64,000 nt of DNA from Symbiodinium natans (GCA_905221605.1 CAJNDS010002001.1:1255001-1319000), one strand, 5' to 3'; numbered from the stretch's first letter, positions 1 to 12,444 are shown. Notes: generated by a model from the letters alone, not told the origin. Numbers and translations: made by a program.

Positions 1-820
1 CAGCCACGGCATGGTTGCCCTGCGTTCAGGACGGTTTCCGGGCAGGGTGTAGGGTTTGAGTTCAGGGGGGGGGGTTTAAGGTTTAGGGCCCGAAAGAAGA
101 GTTCCGAGGCAGGGTACCCCGAAAACCCTAAACCCTACAGTAGCCTTTCCATCAGAGGGTGTATAAGGGCACTGAGGGCACTAAGGGATCTAGCGTTCTT
201 GAAGGCCTACGTTCGTGGCAAGCGGGGGACGGGCTACCTATGTTCAAGCAGCGAGCTAACGTTCTAAACCCTAAATCCGAAACCCTAAAGTTTGGGGCTG
301 TTCGTTCGATCTGTTGGGTGTCTTTGGGTTTAAGATTTAGGGGTGAAAGATCATGTGTGTGCGTGCGTGACGTGCGTGACGTGCATGCGTGCGCGCGTGC
401 GTGACGTGCGTGCGCGTGTGCGTGCGTGACGTGACGTGTGTGACGTACGTGACGTGCGTGACGTGTGTGCGTGCGTGCGTGCGTGCGTGGGTGCGTGCGT
501 GCGTGGGTGGGTGGGTGGGTGGGTGGGTGTGTGAGAGAGAGAGTATGTGTGCTTTCGAGGATGTGGCTCTCAACAAAAGATGCCACTGTCAAGATGGTCT
601 TGCAAACGGCTGGGCGGTCCCAATCATTCCTTTTCAGAGGTTTGGGGGCGGATGGTAGGTAACTAGGTGCCAGATGACTCCGAACTAGACAAGCCTTCGA
701 TGAATTTCAAACATCTTCAAGCTGGGCCGAGGCAACGCGCTGCTGTCGCAACTACGAGTACATATATACCCGTTTGAACACACCATACTGCCTTGATGTC
801 CACTGGTTGCAACACAGCAA
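1..820. other. Non-genic: GT-rich block and telomere-derived spacer
   Basis: Apart from the GT-rich repeat, isolated CCCTAAA and TTTAGGG fragments and about 150 bp of unique DNA at 660-810. No gene seen. Confidence 0.7.
354..543 (+). repeat. GTGCGTGAC/GTGGGTGG simple repeat
   Basis: Low-complexity GT-rich DNA of mixed GTGC, GTGAC and GTGG units ending in GAGAGAGA. It leaves open frames on both strands with His/Thr- or Cys/Val-rich products that are not genes. Confidence 0.9.
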
Positions 821-855
821 CCCTAAACCCTAAACCCTAAACCCTAAACCCTAAG
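821..855 (-). repeat. Telomere-like array (CCCTAAA)5
   Basis: Five exact units with TTTAGGG on the minus strand. Confidence 0.9.
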
Positions 856-1011
856 ATGTACGGTGCCTGCAAGGAGGGTGTGGAGCTTAGGGTCTTAGTG
901 TAACTTGCACCGTCCGCAAATCGCAAGACGCACGCCTCGGCACACCAGCGATCCCGGCCAGAACCTCTCAGGATCTTCACCTGCTTCTGGCTGAAACTTG
1001 GTATGGTTTCG

Positions 1012-1185
1012 GTTTAGGGTTTAGGGTTTAGGGTTTAGGGTTTAGGGTTTAGGGTTTAGGGTTTAGGGTTTAGGGTTTTAGGGTTTTAGGGTGTTAGGGT
1101 TTGGGTTCTGGGTTCAGGGTTTAGGGTTTAGGGTTTTAGGGTTTTAGGGTGTTAGGGTTTGGGTTCTGGGTTCTGGGTTCAGGGT
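1012..1185 (+). repeat. Telomere-like array, TTTAGGG
   Basis: About nine exact units to 1077, then variants TTTTAGGG, TGTTAGGG and TTCTGGG to 1185. Confidence 0.9.
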
Positions 1186-1683
1186 ATGAGGTACCCTATG
1201 TAATTCCTTAAAGGGTATACGTAGGGCCCCCATTCTCTCATTCCCTACGAAGAACGGCTTTGCGTAGCTGTGGAAAAGTAGGGTTTTGGGAAGTAGGGTT
1301 GAGGCTTCATGGGGGGGACTCTTGAGGCCGCTGACATGGGGGGGGAGGGGGGCAAGGGTTCAGGGTTCAGGGTTTAGGGTTGACTGTTGAGGGCTTAGGG
1401 CTCAGGGTTCAGGGTTTAGGGTTTAGTAAGCCCTAAGCCCGAAATGAGGCTTGGGCTGTTTTTGAACTCACCTGGCATAGACTCCGCTCTAGTCCTTGTC
1501 TGGAGATTTGGACTCGCTCGCTGTGCAGTTCTCCTGGCCTTGTACGTTTGCGCACACATTCCTAAAACCCTCTGAATAACCCAAGAAGGAAATATCCCTA
1601 AACCCTAAACCCTAAACCCTTTACCCTTAAGGGCCTACCCAGATCCCGTGAGCACCTTATTGCTGGAGGGCTCAGGGGTTGAA

Positions 1684-1790
1684 CCCCTAAACCCTAAACC
1701 CTAAACCCTAAACCCTAAACCCTAAACCCTAAACCCTAAACCCTAAACCCTAAACCCTAGACCCTAAACCCTAAACCCTAAACCCCCCAA
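1684..1790 (-). repeat. Telomere-like array, CCCTAAA
   Basis: About fifteen units with a single CCCTAGA variant; one of the longest arrays here. Confidence 0.9.
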
Positions 1791-2255
1791 ACCCTGTAGG
1801 GCTGAGGGCAAGAAATCATTGGTGGCGGGTGGCTTTCTGGCTAACCGACTTCAGCTGCAACACAAGGCCCTGAACCCTCAAGCCCCCTGAGCCCCATCTA
1901 GACCTCCTACTCCAGACCCCTCCAACCCTAAACCCTAAACCCTACACCCTAAACCCTAAACCATAAACCCTACACCCTAGACCCTTATGCCTTAACCCTT
2001 ATCCCTAAACCCTAAACCCTTAAACCCGAAACCCTGAAAACCCTTGGAGCCCTTCCAACTGAGGCCTTCAACCCAAGGACTGATATAGAAGCCCAAAAAG
2101 GGATCCTGATTTAGGGAACTACCCAGACTTAGAGAAGTGATCACGCGGAGGTGCTGTGGGGTTAGGTTGGTTGCTTTCCGACTTGATCTCCAAGACGCCT
2201 CTGCCCCCAAACCCCGAAACCCCAAAATCCCTAAACCCCCTAAACCCTCCAAGTC

Positions 2256-2340
2256 CTAAACCCTAAACCCTAAACCCTAAACCCTAAACCCAAAACCCTA
2301 AACCCTAAACCCTAAACCCTAAATCCTAAACCCTAAACCC
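2256..2340 (-). repeat. Telomere-like array, CCCTAAA
   Basis: About eleven units with CCCAAAA and CCTAAAT variants. Confidence 0.85.
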
Positions 2341-2629
2341 CCTCAACTCTGGACTCTGGACCTTAAACCCTTAAATGGAGCCTGAACCCGAAACCCGTCA
2401 ACCCCCAAAGGCCGTCAGACTCCACAACTTCGCTTGGCCCGCCTCTGTATTTGGAGTGAAGGAGAATGAGTGCCTGATGGAGGGAGGAGTTGTGGTTGGG
2501 GCTGAGGTTCAGGATTTATAGAAATTGTATAGGGTTTGTGTCCGGAGTTTTGGGCGGGTTTTGGGCGAAAGTTTTGGGCGAAAGTTTTGGGCGAAAGTTT
2601 CCTGTTTTGCTTTCGGCAAGAAGGACTAG

Positions 2630-2970
2630 GGGCTGGAGGGGGGCTGGAGGAGGTGTGGGCGGGCATGTGCTGGAACCCTACTTATTCCACAGAAAAGTGG
2701 GGGGAGGGTGGTGCACAGCTGGCAGTAGAGGGGGGTAGGGCGGAAAGGGTAAGGGTGGGGGGGGGGGGGGGGGGGGGGGGGGGTGAAGGGGCGGGGGGTG
2801 GCAGGGGCTGGCGCTGTAGATGAGGCACTAAAGGCATGCTGGGCCGGAGGGGGCTGGAGGGGCTGGGGGGGCTGGAAGGGTTGGAGGCTGGTTGAAGGGG
2901 TTGGAGATGGAGGGGCTGGAGGGGTTGGAGGCGCAGGACTGAGGGGCTGGAGGGGTTGGAGGGGCTGTTT
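2630..2970 (+). repeat. GGGGCTGGA-type G-rich repeat with poly(G)
   Basis: Irregular GGGGCTGGAGGGGTTGGAGG units and a G run of about 27 at 2757-2782. The Pro- or Gly-rich open frames on both strands are artefacts of composition. Confidence 0.85.
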
Positions 2971-3239
2971 GGAATCTTTTGAACTTTTCCTCATTTTGAA
3001 TATTTTTCAGTGAATGAGAGTCACGCTTGTTTTGGTCTTCTTTGTTTACATTGTGAAATGCAGGATTATTGTACGAGCTGCTCGTAATGAATCACATACA
3101 ATTTCTATTTATCCTGGCCTTGAGGGTTTAGGATTTAGGGTTTAGGGTTTAGGGTTTTGTGTTTGTTGTTTTGGCGAGGCGGGAGGTGGGTCTTAGCCAT
3201 CCCTCAACCCCACACCCCCCGGAACCCGGAGAAGCCGGC

Positions 3240-3356
3240 GAACCCTAAACCCTAAACCCTACACCCTAAACCCTAAACCTTAAACTCTAAACCCTAAACC
3301 CTAAACCCTAAACCCTAAACCTTAAACTCTAAACCCTAAACCCTAAACCCTAAACT
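3240..3356 (-). repeat. Telomere-like array, CCCTAAA with variants
   Basis: About sixteen units including CCCTACA, CCTTAAA and CTCTAAA. Confidence 0.85.
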
Positions 3357-4673
3357 CAAAGAACTGTCATAGAGACCTCGAAAGGGGGTTCGATGCGACT
3401 GGCGTTCGCGACATCTGCCTCGCGGGTACCACCGGGGCGGCATTTGACAACTTCACCGCCCCAAATCGCCGTGAAGTGCTCCTTCCGCGCATGGCCGCCA
3501 AAACTCCGACAGGTCGGACTCGCGGGCAGTGCCAACATCTCTTTTCGGGGTTAAGGTGATAGGGTTTAGGGATTGGCTGAAGTTTTTGCCTTAAACCCGA
3601 ACTCCAAAATCGTGTAGAACTCCAAAATCGTGTAGAGCCTGCAGCCCACGCACCTAGAACATCTGCAGCCTACGCCCTAAAAACTCCGGAACACATCCTC
3701 TAAGAGCCCCCCCAAGAACAATAAGAAGAAGAATAGTAACAATAAAGATGATAATGAAAATCCCCTTTGCCTGAGGTACACGACGAGGGCGAGGACTGAT
3801 CGCCTCAGGCGAGTTTCTGAGTCAACGGCGTTCCCTCCACCTCCACAGACAACGGCTAGGCCCTCCCCCAAAAAAACCTAAACCCTAAACTCCAAACCCC
3901 AAACCTCATCCCGTTTGGGAAGTTTCTGCAACGTTCTCAGCCTAACCCCGATAACAACCCTAACAACCCTAGGGTTTCGGGTTTAACCCCCCCCCCCCCC
4001 CCCCCCCCTCCCACGAGAAAGAAGTTACCCCAACAGAACGCCGAAAAGCTCCACGCAAGTGTCTTATGAGCGTTGCTGAGGGTTTAGGTGAGACATGGGG
4101 GGTGGAAGGGCTCCAGGCTTTCAAGGCGGGAGCAGGGTTTCGGGGGCTGCTGTGAGCGGTCATTAGGGTTTGGGGTGTAGCCCTAAACCCTAAACCCTAA
4201 ACCCTAAACCATGGACTTTTCAAGCTCAAGCTTGACGTCCGCTCACCCGAGCTTTTCTCGGGCCTGCTCCCACGGAAGAGGACTACGTGACTACGTTATA
4301 TATGGGCCTGAATAATTAGAATAGGGTTTGGGGGTTCTTATGGGATAATTGCACAGGGACCCTAAGGGAATACTATGAGTAATTCCTCCGACCCCTGTAT
4401 TGCTCCAGTTTCTGACACTGAAGTTCGAAGGCTCTTCCTTCACCACAGACAGTTCGATACCATCGGCCCCTTTGTAGCTTTTCCACACAAATCGGAAGCT
4501 CTTCTTTTCCCAAACCGGAGCTCTACTTTGAAAAGCCATCGGTGTTGGCCTTTCCAACTTTGCTTTTCCAGGCCAGCCGGTTTTCCAAGCAAAACTGAGA
4601 CCTTTTCGTTTTGGTCCAAGGACGCTGTGCTTAAGAGAAGAGACGAACAAGAAGAACAGGAACAAGAACATTA

Positions 4674-4738
4674 GAGGTTTAGGGTTTAGGGTTTAGGGTT
4701 TAGGGTTTAGGGTTTAGGGTTTAGGGTTTAGGGTTTAG
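4674..4738 (+). repeat. Telomere-like array (TTTAGGG)9
   Basis: Nine exact units, abutting a non-telomeric island (4220-4673) with an abrupt junction. Confidence 0.9.
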
Positions 4739-6477
4739 GCAACACCAGACAAACGACAACAGGTATGATCCGTTTGATTTTCTGAAGGGGGCTTGAGGCA
4801 TCTCAAATGTGGACGAAGGGCCTAAACCCCAGCCTCCCACGAAAATAGACCCTACATAGCCCCCTGGCCCCCTAAGGATTTGGGGTTTTAGGGTTTTGGG
4901 GTTTCGGATGGTATAGGATCCCGTAGTAAGATTAAGGTCCGTGCTCGCCCCACAAGCTCGGCAGCGTAAGCCGATCGACCTTGAAATTCTCTTTCGGGTG
5001 GCGATTGGAAGGTCTAGGTGGATGGAAGTTTTCGGGGTCAGTCTATTTTTTGAGGGGGAGGGTGGGGTGTTTTACTAGACCCGGGAGTAACCTAGGATGA
5101 AAGAGGGCGCCCTTTTTGGTTTTAAGGGGATTATAAGGGAACCCCAACCCTAAAAGAAAGGAAAAAGGGCCTACTCCCGGTCCTAGTTTTAGAGATTTTG
5201 CAGGGCTTTGTGGGGTCCGGGTTGAGGGTTGAGCGAAGGGACCAACCAGAAGGAGCCTCAGGGGACCAAAGACCTTTTAAGGGATTCTTGAGATACAGGA
5301 TGCCTTTATGCACAATTCCTTAACCCTTGAACCTTCCAGGACTTTAAACCCCAAACCCCACGAAACCCTTACGCCCAAACAACCCGAAAAACCCTTAAAC
5401 CTTAAGAACTTCAAACCCGTAGACCTGTAAAGCCAAAACCGGCCCTACGCCCCCAAAAGCGGTTCCCTCAATGTTGGCTTCCTTTGATTCCCCTGGGCGA
5501 TAGACCCTATAGAACCCACTACTGGCCGACATCTTCAGAAACCTTCTAGTAAAGGTAGGGTAGCATACTAAATGACCATGGAAGTACCCATAGACTATGG
5601 CAGGTTGTTTCTGCTTAGGTCGCTGGTAAGCCCTAAACCCTGGAACGCCTGCAGCCCGCAACCACCTACTGAATCCATCCCAGCCCCTACCGCGTGTTCT
5701 CAAAGGTTCATGCGGTTACCCTAAACCCTAAACCCTCAACCCTAAACTGTTTGGGGGTTTCGGGGCAAGGGTTAGCATATGACTGTAAATTGACAATTTG
5801 GGGGGACTCAAGGGGGGTTGCATGGAGAAAGCTACCACCCGAATGTGTCCTAGGCGTGACCCTTGGCCCCAAGCTAAGAAACCAGGCGCACTCCCTGAAA
5901 GCCTCCCTAAACTCTAAACCCTAAACCCCAAACCCTAAATTGCCCTAGGGCTCAGGCCTGTGTTTTTTTTGTGCTTGCAACTTCCGGGCCCAGGGCCCAA
6001 AACCCTAAAAACCCTCCAGCTCATATGTGGCTCCCACCCTCCCGTAGCTCGCAGCTTCACTTTTTTTTCGCCTAGAGGAATCGGCAGATGACGTGGCGGC
6101 GCACCTTTCCTTGCGAGCAGGGTTTAGGGTTTGCTGTTTAGCGGTAGGGCTTAGGGTTTCAGAAGGATCCTAGGGTGGCCTAAACCCAATGATCCACTCG
6201 AACCTTTGAACCGAAACTACACCAACCTTAAACTAGGCTTCTGAAAACTATTCATATAAGATCCTCTCAAACTTGCGGTAAATGAGTTTGTATGACATCT
6301 CCCAAGGGTCTAGTAAAAGCAACGTCTACAACTCTAAGGGCGAACATAGCCCCGAGGACGCAGACTCCCAACCACCCTGAAACGCAAGAACGGGAGGAGG
6401 CCTTTTCTAATAAGTTGGCTCGCAGCCACCCTTGACGACAGCATCCCTATGAGTTTAAGGGAATAAGGGTCCCTAAC

Positions 6478-6562
6478 CCTAAACCCTAAACCCTAAACCC
6501 TAAACCCTAAACCCTAAACCCTAAACCCTAAACCCTAAACCCTAAACCCTAAACCCTAAACC
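6478..6562 (-). repeat. Telomere-like array (CCCTAAA)12
   Basis: Twelve exact units, followed by a poly(G) run at 6570-6582. Confidence 0.9.
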
Positions 6563-7078
6563 AGGAAAGGGGGGGGGGGGGGCAAGCCCTAAGCCCCAAT
6601 CCTTGGAAGGGGAGACCGCGCTCCCTAAACTCAGGTGAGCGCTGAGGCATTGAAGCCCGACTGCATGCACGGTGAGCCCTACTGTGACGCTACATTGAAG
6701 ACCCTATGCCACCACGCTTTCGGCATTCTTTGAGGGGTAGGGTGTAGGGTTTAGGGCTTAGGGTTTAGGGTTATTTGGGGTCCTTGCTACCCACTGCAGG
6801 ACGGAGTCAGGTGCAGACCTGGTTGCCTGGCCATTATGCTTTTATGCTGCCATGTTACTGCTATGGTTGTAGTATTACTACTATTTATTATTTGTTCATG
6901 AACTACCATATCTTGAGTATGCGAGTATTTCATGACTTGTGATCTTCTCCACCATGTTGGTCAACCTGGTCGTCTCAGCTTTGGGGCGCTCGCAGGGAGA
7001 TTTGCGTGAGGTGTCCCCGCCCATCGCGAAGCTCTTTGTTGGCGAGTTGGGGTGCCAGATATGCTCAGGGCTTAGGGA

Positions 7079-7138
7079 GGTTTAGGGTTTAGGGTTTAGG
7101 GTTTAGGGTTTAGGGTTTAGGGTTTAGGGTTTAGGGTT
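7079..7138 (+). repeat. Telomere-like array (TTTAGGG)8
   Basis: Eight exact units. Confidence 0.9.
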
Positions 7139-9580
7139 TCTGCGCCTTCTTGCCGGCTCGTCGCCCCGTGTGCCGTTCTGCTACATTTGTCACAGCTGGC
7201 AGTGGATATGGCGGAGGTGTGCCTTGTTCTGAGGCTCAAACCCCTAGGCCCCCGAGACCGCCATAAACCCTAGGGGGCGAATCCCTCAACTGCAGCCGTG
7301 CAGCGGCGTGCCGGACAAGGAATGCAGGAGGGCAGAAGAAGTCCTGGCTTTTGGGACTTTAGGGGTTTAGGGCCAAGTTTAGGGTCGAGAGTGGTTTGGG
7401 GATCAAGGTTGTTTTTGGGACTTTAGGGGTTTAGGGTTTAGGGCTCGGGGCTCGGGGCAAGGGAGAAATGCTGACAACTTTCTCTCGTCGTTGCATTCTG
7501 GAGAGGGTGTAGGGTCTGAGGGTTGCTTCAAACCCTAAACCCTTAACCCCCGAAAGCCCCAATTCTCCGCCCTCCACCCCCAAATCCTCAAACCCTAAGC
7601 CCTCAACCCGTAACCCTAAACCAAACATTCCATCCTGAAGCCGACGCCTCTAACCCCCCAAAGCCCGAAGGCCCCCCCCCAAAAAAAAAAAAAAAAAAAC
7701 CAAAACCACCAAGAACCTAACACCCAACAACCCTCAACCAGATCAACTTATGGCCCCCGTATGGGTCGTGCTACGTTTAGAGGGTTTTAGGGTTTTTTTT
7801 GTGTTTAGGGGTGTGCAAAAGTGGGTTCAGGCGGTTTAGGGTTTGTGGTACGTTTAGGGGTTAGGGGGCTTTAGTGTCAGGGGTGTGTAAAAAAATCGGG
7901 TGCAGGGAGCGGGCTTGTAGGATTTCAGTTCCAGAGTCTATGGTCTTAGTTTGCAGGGCTTCGAAAGCCTTGGGTTTCGATTGTAAGAAGGGATCTGCCA
8001 GCCCATGACGAGCCCCAGAGCCACGCGGATCGTAGAAACCTAAGTTTAGGTTTTCTGACTGAAGGTCTTAAGGTCTTACTGTAAGGGTGCAAGGTTTAGG
8101 ACTTGGGGTTTAGGGTCCGAAGCCTGAAGCCTAAACCCGAAATCCTAGGCCCCAAGCACACTCTACCTGTCCTTCAGCTCTCAATGTGCCCGTACCTGTG
8201 TGCGATGTTGACTTTTGCAGGCCGGGGGGGGGAGAGGAGGTAGGGTTAGGGATGTTGAAGGTTTGGGCTAGTTGTTTGGGGAGCTTTTCGATGCCCAGGG
8301 ACAAGCTAGTTTAAGGAGGTTGAACCCTTGACCCCTCTGGGTTGGAGGCTGAGCCGGAGATCCGCAACACAGACAAAGTCAACAGATTGCCACTCTGAAA
8401 AAGGCCGGACCAGCCACAGCCTCGAAACCCCCTAAGCCCTTATAAACCCTAAACCCTAAGCCCTAGACCCGCAAGCCCTTAACCCCAAAACCCTTCATCC
8501 TCGCACACCCCACAGCCTAAACAACTTTGAACCCTGCACAGCCCTGAGCCCTAAGCCCAAAACAAGCCTAACGCCCCAAGCCCTAAGCCCTAAACCCGAA
8601 CCCTAAACCCTTAACCCTGAAGGATAAACGGTTTGAAAACTCCTAATACACCCTCACCCCGAACCCTAAACCCTGAACCTTTCATCTTTTTGTGCCCCCC
8701 GCGGTAGTAGCAATCTTTACTTGAACCATGTCTAACCCTATGTAGTTCCCTCTGAGGCAGGGCTTCCTTGGACTTTTGGCTGGTTCCCGCAGCCCGAATT
8801 GCAACGGCCTAAGAAGGGGCCTGAGTCCCTGGAGGCCCAGATGGTATCTGCAGGCCCTACACCCCCAACACCCTCAACCCTCTAAGGCTCGAAGGCGTAA
8901 CCCTGAACCCTCAACCCGAAACGGACCCCTGGAACTTCAAAGCACCGAAACGCGGCGGAAAAGTCCGCAGTTTCAGGTTCAGGGCTTTGAGGGGGGTTCT
9001 TGGGGCAGGACACCTAGGGTTTCAGGCGGTTCTAGGGCTCAGGATGTTTGGAGTTTCGGGATCCCCCCCCCCCCCCCGAGCCAAAATATTCCTCCCATTC
9101 CTGGGGCTGCTGCCGAAGGGAGGCTGAGCAATGCCTGGAATCCTGCAGGGGGACACGGTGTGGTAGAGCTCAGGTTCTGGGAAGGGGCCCCTAGATTGCA
9201 ACCTTAAGCCTGTCCAACCCTGAACCCTCAACTCCTAAACCCTATGACCCTGAATGAACTGGGTTTCTTGGTCTTGGGTCTTTAGATTTGGCTGTTCGTG
9301 TCACGTCGCTGCTCTTTTCTAAACCCCAAGCATGAAACCCCACACCCTTTAGGGTTCAGGTGCTTTCTTTCAGGCCTGTCGGGTGCGGCTCTTGAAGAGC
9401 GTGCAAGCTTTTGAGGGTTTAGGCCGTTTAGGCTTTTTTCCCAAGAGGTGCAGAAGCAAAGAATGCTCTTCGACGCAAGACAAGGACTCTATCAAGGACT
9501 TGAGGCAGTCAACACCCCCTTTAAACCCTAAACCCTAGCCCCCAAACCCCAAAACTCTAAACCACCAAGCCTTATAAAGC

Positions 9581-9669
9581 TTGGGATGTTGCCCCTTACT
9601 AACAGTCCTGATTATAGTAACCCCGCATTATCATCCAATTATGGACTAGTATAAGGGGGAACATCCCAA
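9581..9669. mobile_element. MITE-like inverted-repeat element, family A, copy 1
   Basis: Ends TTGGGATGTT and AACATCCCAA are perfect inverted repeats, and the longer arms (…CCCCTTACTAACAGTCC and GGACTAGTATAAGGGG…) are imperfectly complementary. It is 89 bp, without coding capacity and without a telomere array inside. Confidence 0.7.
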
Positions 9670-10482
9670 CCCTAAACTCTCAACCCTGGTTTTGACGACC
9701 TTTTCAGCCAGGGGGCCCGCCCGTGGCTTCATTCCCCGGACCGGTGGTGACGAGCTGGTCAGGCCTTAGAGAACCCCCAACGAAATACAAAGATAAAAAT
9801 CCTGTATTACCAATGCAAGGAAGAATATTTTCGTTTTTTTTGGGTGGATCTTAAGCACATAAGTAGCTTAAGAGTAGTTGCAAGGGGCCGTAGCACAGGC
9901 CCTTGACTTTGGAACCATCAAAAACCTTAACTACCCTAAACCCTAAACCTTATATACTACACCCTAAATCCTAAGCCCTAAACCCTATAAGCCCAAAGGC
10001 AAGGGCCCATACGATGCCCATACGCAAGGTCAGGCCACCTAAACTTTTTCACCTTAACCGGGCTTCTTGAAGCCGGGATACACAACATCTTCCACGCACA
10101 CACACACACACAAACAACACGCTGCAATCAATAAATGGGGCTAGGCTCTAGGAGTTTTGTTGACTGAAGGAGGTGTGTGTTCGGAACCTAGAGCCATGAA
10201 GGGGTGCGAAGCCTCTCATAGCTTCTTGGAACGGGTGCTCCACACACACGAGTGTCAGGTCTGTAGGGCTTCTCCGGTTTCGCGGCTTTGGATGGTTAAG
10301 GGTTAAGGATGAGTGCTCGCAGAACTTCCAGCTGTCGGCGATTGAATGCTCTGGTTTTACAGACCCGTGCTCGGAGACCAAAGCCTAAACCCCAAACCCG
10401 AAAGCCCTAAACCATAAAGCCCCGGAATCCTAAACCCTAAGCCTCCAATCCTGAGTGCAACCCTAAACCCACGAATCCTAAG

Positions 10483-10589
10483 CCCTAACTCCCTAACTCC
10501 CTAACTCCCTAACTCCCTAACTCCCTAACTCCCTAACTCCCTAACTCCCTAACTCCCTAACTCCCTAACTCCCTAACTCCCTAACTCCC
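10483..10589 (+). repeat. 8-bp tandem repeat CCCTAACT
   Basis: About thirteen perfect copies of an octamer one base longer than the telomere heptamer, ending in CCCTAAA copies. It looks like a homogenised telomere variant. Confidence 0.9.
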
Positions 10590-10889
10590 TAAACCCTAAA
10601 CCCTTAACCCAATCAACCCTAACCCCAAACCCCAAGAGCCACGGACCAAACCGAAGACCGGGGCCAGGGTCCCTGGCAGCTTCTTGATTTCGCCCTGGAG
10701 GCCAGCCTGAAACAAACCCCCATTTTGGGTTTAGGGTTTAGGTTTCGGGTTTATGTAGGGTTTTGGATTTGGGTTTAGGTTCTAGGGTCTAGGGTTTAGG
10801 GTTTGGGGTCCTAGAAGCTATACCCCCTGTGCCTCGACATCCCCCTTCGGCCTGATCTGATCGAAGCACAACTCAACTGCCATAAGCCC

Positions 10890-11007
10890 TTACCTTGAAG
10901 ACGAAATGAACCCTAAAATTGGGGGTCATATACCCTAATCTACTATATTTCCTATTAAGGTATATGAACCATAAACCCTTTTAGGGCTCATTTCGTCCCC
11001 AAGGTAA
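10890..11007. mobile_element. MITE-like inverted-repeat element, family C
   Basis: The arms TTACCTTGAAGACGAAATGA and the complement of its right end (TTACCTTGGGGACGAAATGA) match over about 28 bp. A second inner pair is GTCATATACC and GGTATATGA. 118 bp, non-coding. Confidence 0.75.
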
Positions 11008-11118
11008 AGGCAGATTCCTTGCACGCTCTGCGCAGAGGTTCGGGCTGAGGGCTTATGTGGAGCATAAAGCTCTATATGGGTCAGCTCTCTCAATAACGCT
11101 CTTTGTCTGGGTGTACCC

Positions 11119-11352
11119 TATACATATATACATATATATATATACAGAAATACAAGTGCAAATACAAATACAAATGCAAATACAAATGCAAATACAAATA
11201 CAAATACAAGTATAAGTATATAAATATAGATATAAAACTAAAAATAAAAATAAATATAGATATAAATATCAATATAAACATAAGTATAAATATACAAATT
11301 TACATATATTAAAATAGATATAAATATCAGTATAAACACATATACACATACA
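11119..11352. repeat. AT-rich simple repeat, AAATAC/AAATGC and TATA
   Basis: Begins with TATATA, continues as AAATAC/AAATGC hexamers and then ATATAAAT variants. Tyr/Ile/Lys-rich frames on both strands are spurious. It contrasts sharply with the GC-richer surroundings. Confidence 0.9.
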
Positions 11353-11888
11353 TCTTAGGGGGCCGGTTCAGAGTGACCACTGAAGATGTCCAATTTGGGG
11401 CGCCATGTATGGAACTCCCCGACTTCTCCACACGGAACCCTAAACCCCAAACCCGAAACCCTACTCCTCACGCGGCCCTTGCTTTCCCTAAACCCTACAT
11501 GTCGTAGCTTCCCAAGGGATCTTGAAAAAAGGGTCCCCTAAACCCCATGGGCGCAACCTACGAGGTTCAACAGGAGACCCCTAAACTCTCAAGGACCGCT
11601 CTGCAGGCCTAAGCCCCAATAGGTCCTCCCCCAGAAGCCCTATGCATCTAAGCACCGAAGCCCTGCAAAGCTCCCAGACGCCCCATACAAAACCCCAAGA
11701 CGCCACCCCCCTCTCTTAAGCCCTCAAAGGGCACTGAAAGCAGGATGTCTGCGCCGGGCCTTCTTGAGCCTCACAGAGGCGAACAGCCTCGCAGCTCGTG
11801 GAAGAGCCGTGGTGTTTAACCGGGGATGTTTTTTGCTGAGAGACTTTAGGGTTTTGTTGGGAGTCCTGCGAGTCTCTCATTGAAGCCA

Positions 11889-11959
11889 CCTAAACCCTAA
11901 ACCCTAAACCCTAAACCCTAAACCCTAAACCCTAAACCCTAAACCCTAAACCCTAAACC
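11889..11959 (-). repeat. Telomere-like array (CCCTAAA)10
   Basis: Ten exact units. Confidence 0.9.
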
Positions 11960-12317
11960 CCGCTGACGCTGGCACAACACCGCCTGGGCACTTCTGGGTG
12001 TAGGGGGGGGGAAATCCAGTCGGGCCGTGGTTGCAACGCAGGGCTTCGCTTTCGGGTTTTTTGGCATTTAGGACTGGGCTTTAGGGTTTGTTGTAGGTGC
12101 CTCCTTAGGGATTCAGGGTTTAGGGCTCAGGTTTTAGGGTTTAGGGCCTTTGTTGTAGGTGAATCCTTAGAGATTCAGGGTTAGGGTTCAGGTTTTAGGG
12201 TTTAGGGCCGGCCGCATGTACCTCCGGTGACCGAGAATTGCTTGACTACAGAAGGAGAGCCCGATATTTTGACAGGACCTCCAAAAGGATCTGACATCGA
12301 CATCGGCCCTCAACCTT

Positions 12318-12444
12318 GGGATGTTCCCCCTTATACTAACAGTCCGTAAAAGGGATCATAGTAAGGGTCAGGGTTTAGGGTTTAGGGTTTAGGGAGGGGT
12401 ACTATAATCTCCATAAAGGGACTGTTGTAGAAGGGGGAACATCC
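12318..12444. mobile_element. MITE-like element, family A, copy 2 with TTTAGGG insert
   Basis: Same ends as the copy at 9581 (GGGATGTTCCCCC at the left, GGGGGAACATCC at the right) and the same arm motifs (ACTAACAGTCC; GGACTGTTGTAGAAGG). It is longer because about 24 bp of TTTAGGG repeats sit in the loop at 12371-12394. Confidence 0.75.
12371..12394 (+). repeat. TTTAGGG array inside a MITE-like element
   Basis: Three to four telomere-type units in the centre of the family A copy 2 inverted repeat; absent from the other two copies. Confidence 0.8.

Larger units (their letters stand above)
856..4673. other. Non-genic telomere-derived spacer with unique islands
   Basis: Islands without telomere motifs are at 860-1000, 3000-3120, 3360-3540 and 4220-4673. 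The last is open on both strands (4375-4674 plus, 4291-4671 minus) but has repeated CTTTTCCA-like motifs and no recognisable domain. Poly(C) at 3988-4008. Confidence 0.65.
4739..9580. other. Non-genic telomere-derived spacer
   Basis: Degenerate CCCTAAA/TTTAGGG DNA with islands at 4920-5100, 5450-5640 (minus frame 5395-5703, no recognised product), 6240-6460, 6780-7060 and 9360-9500. Poly(A) after poly(C) at 7672-7700. No gene recognised. Confidence 0.65.

Noticed and set aside
152-592. 146-residue Thr/His-rich minus-strand frame
   Set aside because: It comes from the GT-rich simple repeat and continues into telomere-derived DNA; no domain.
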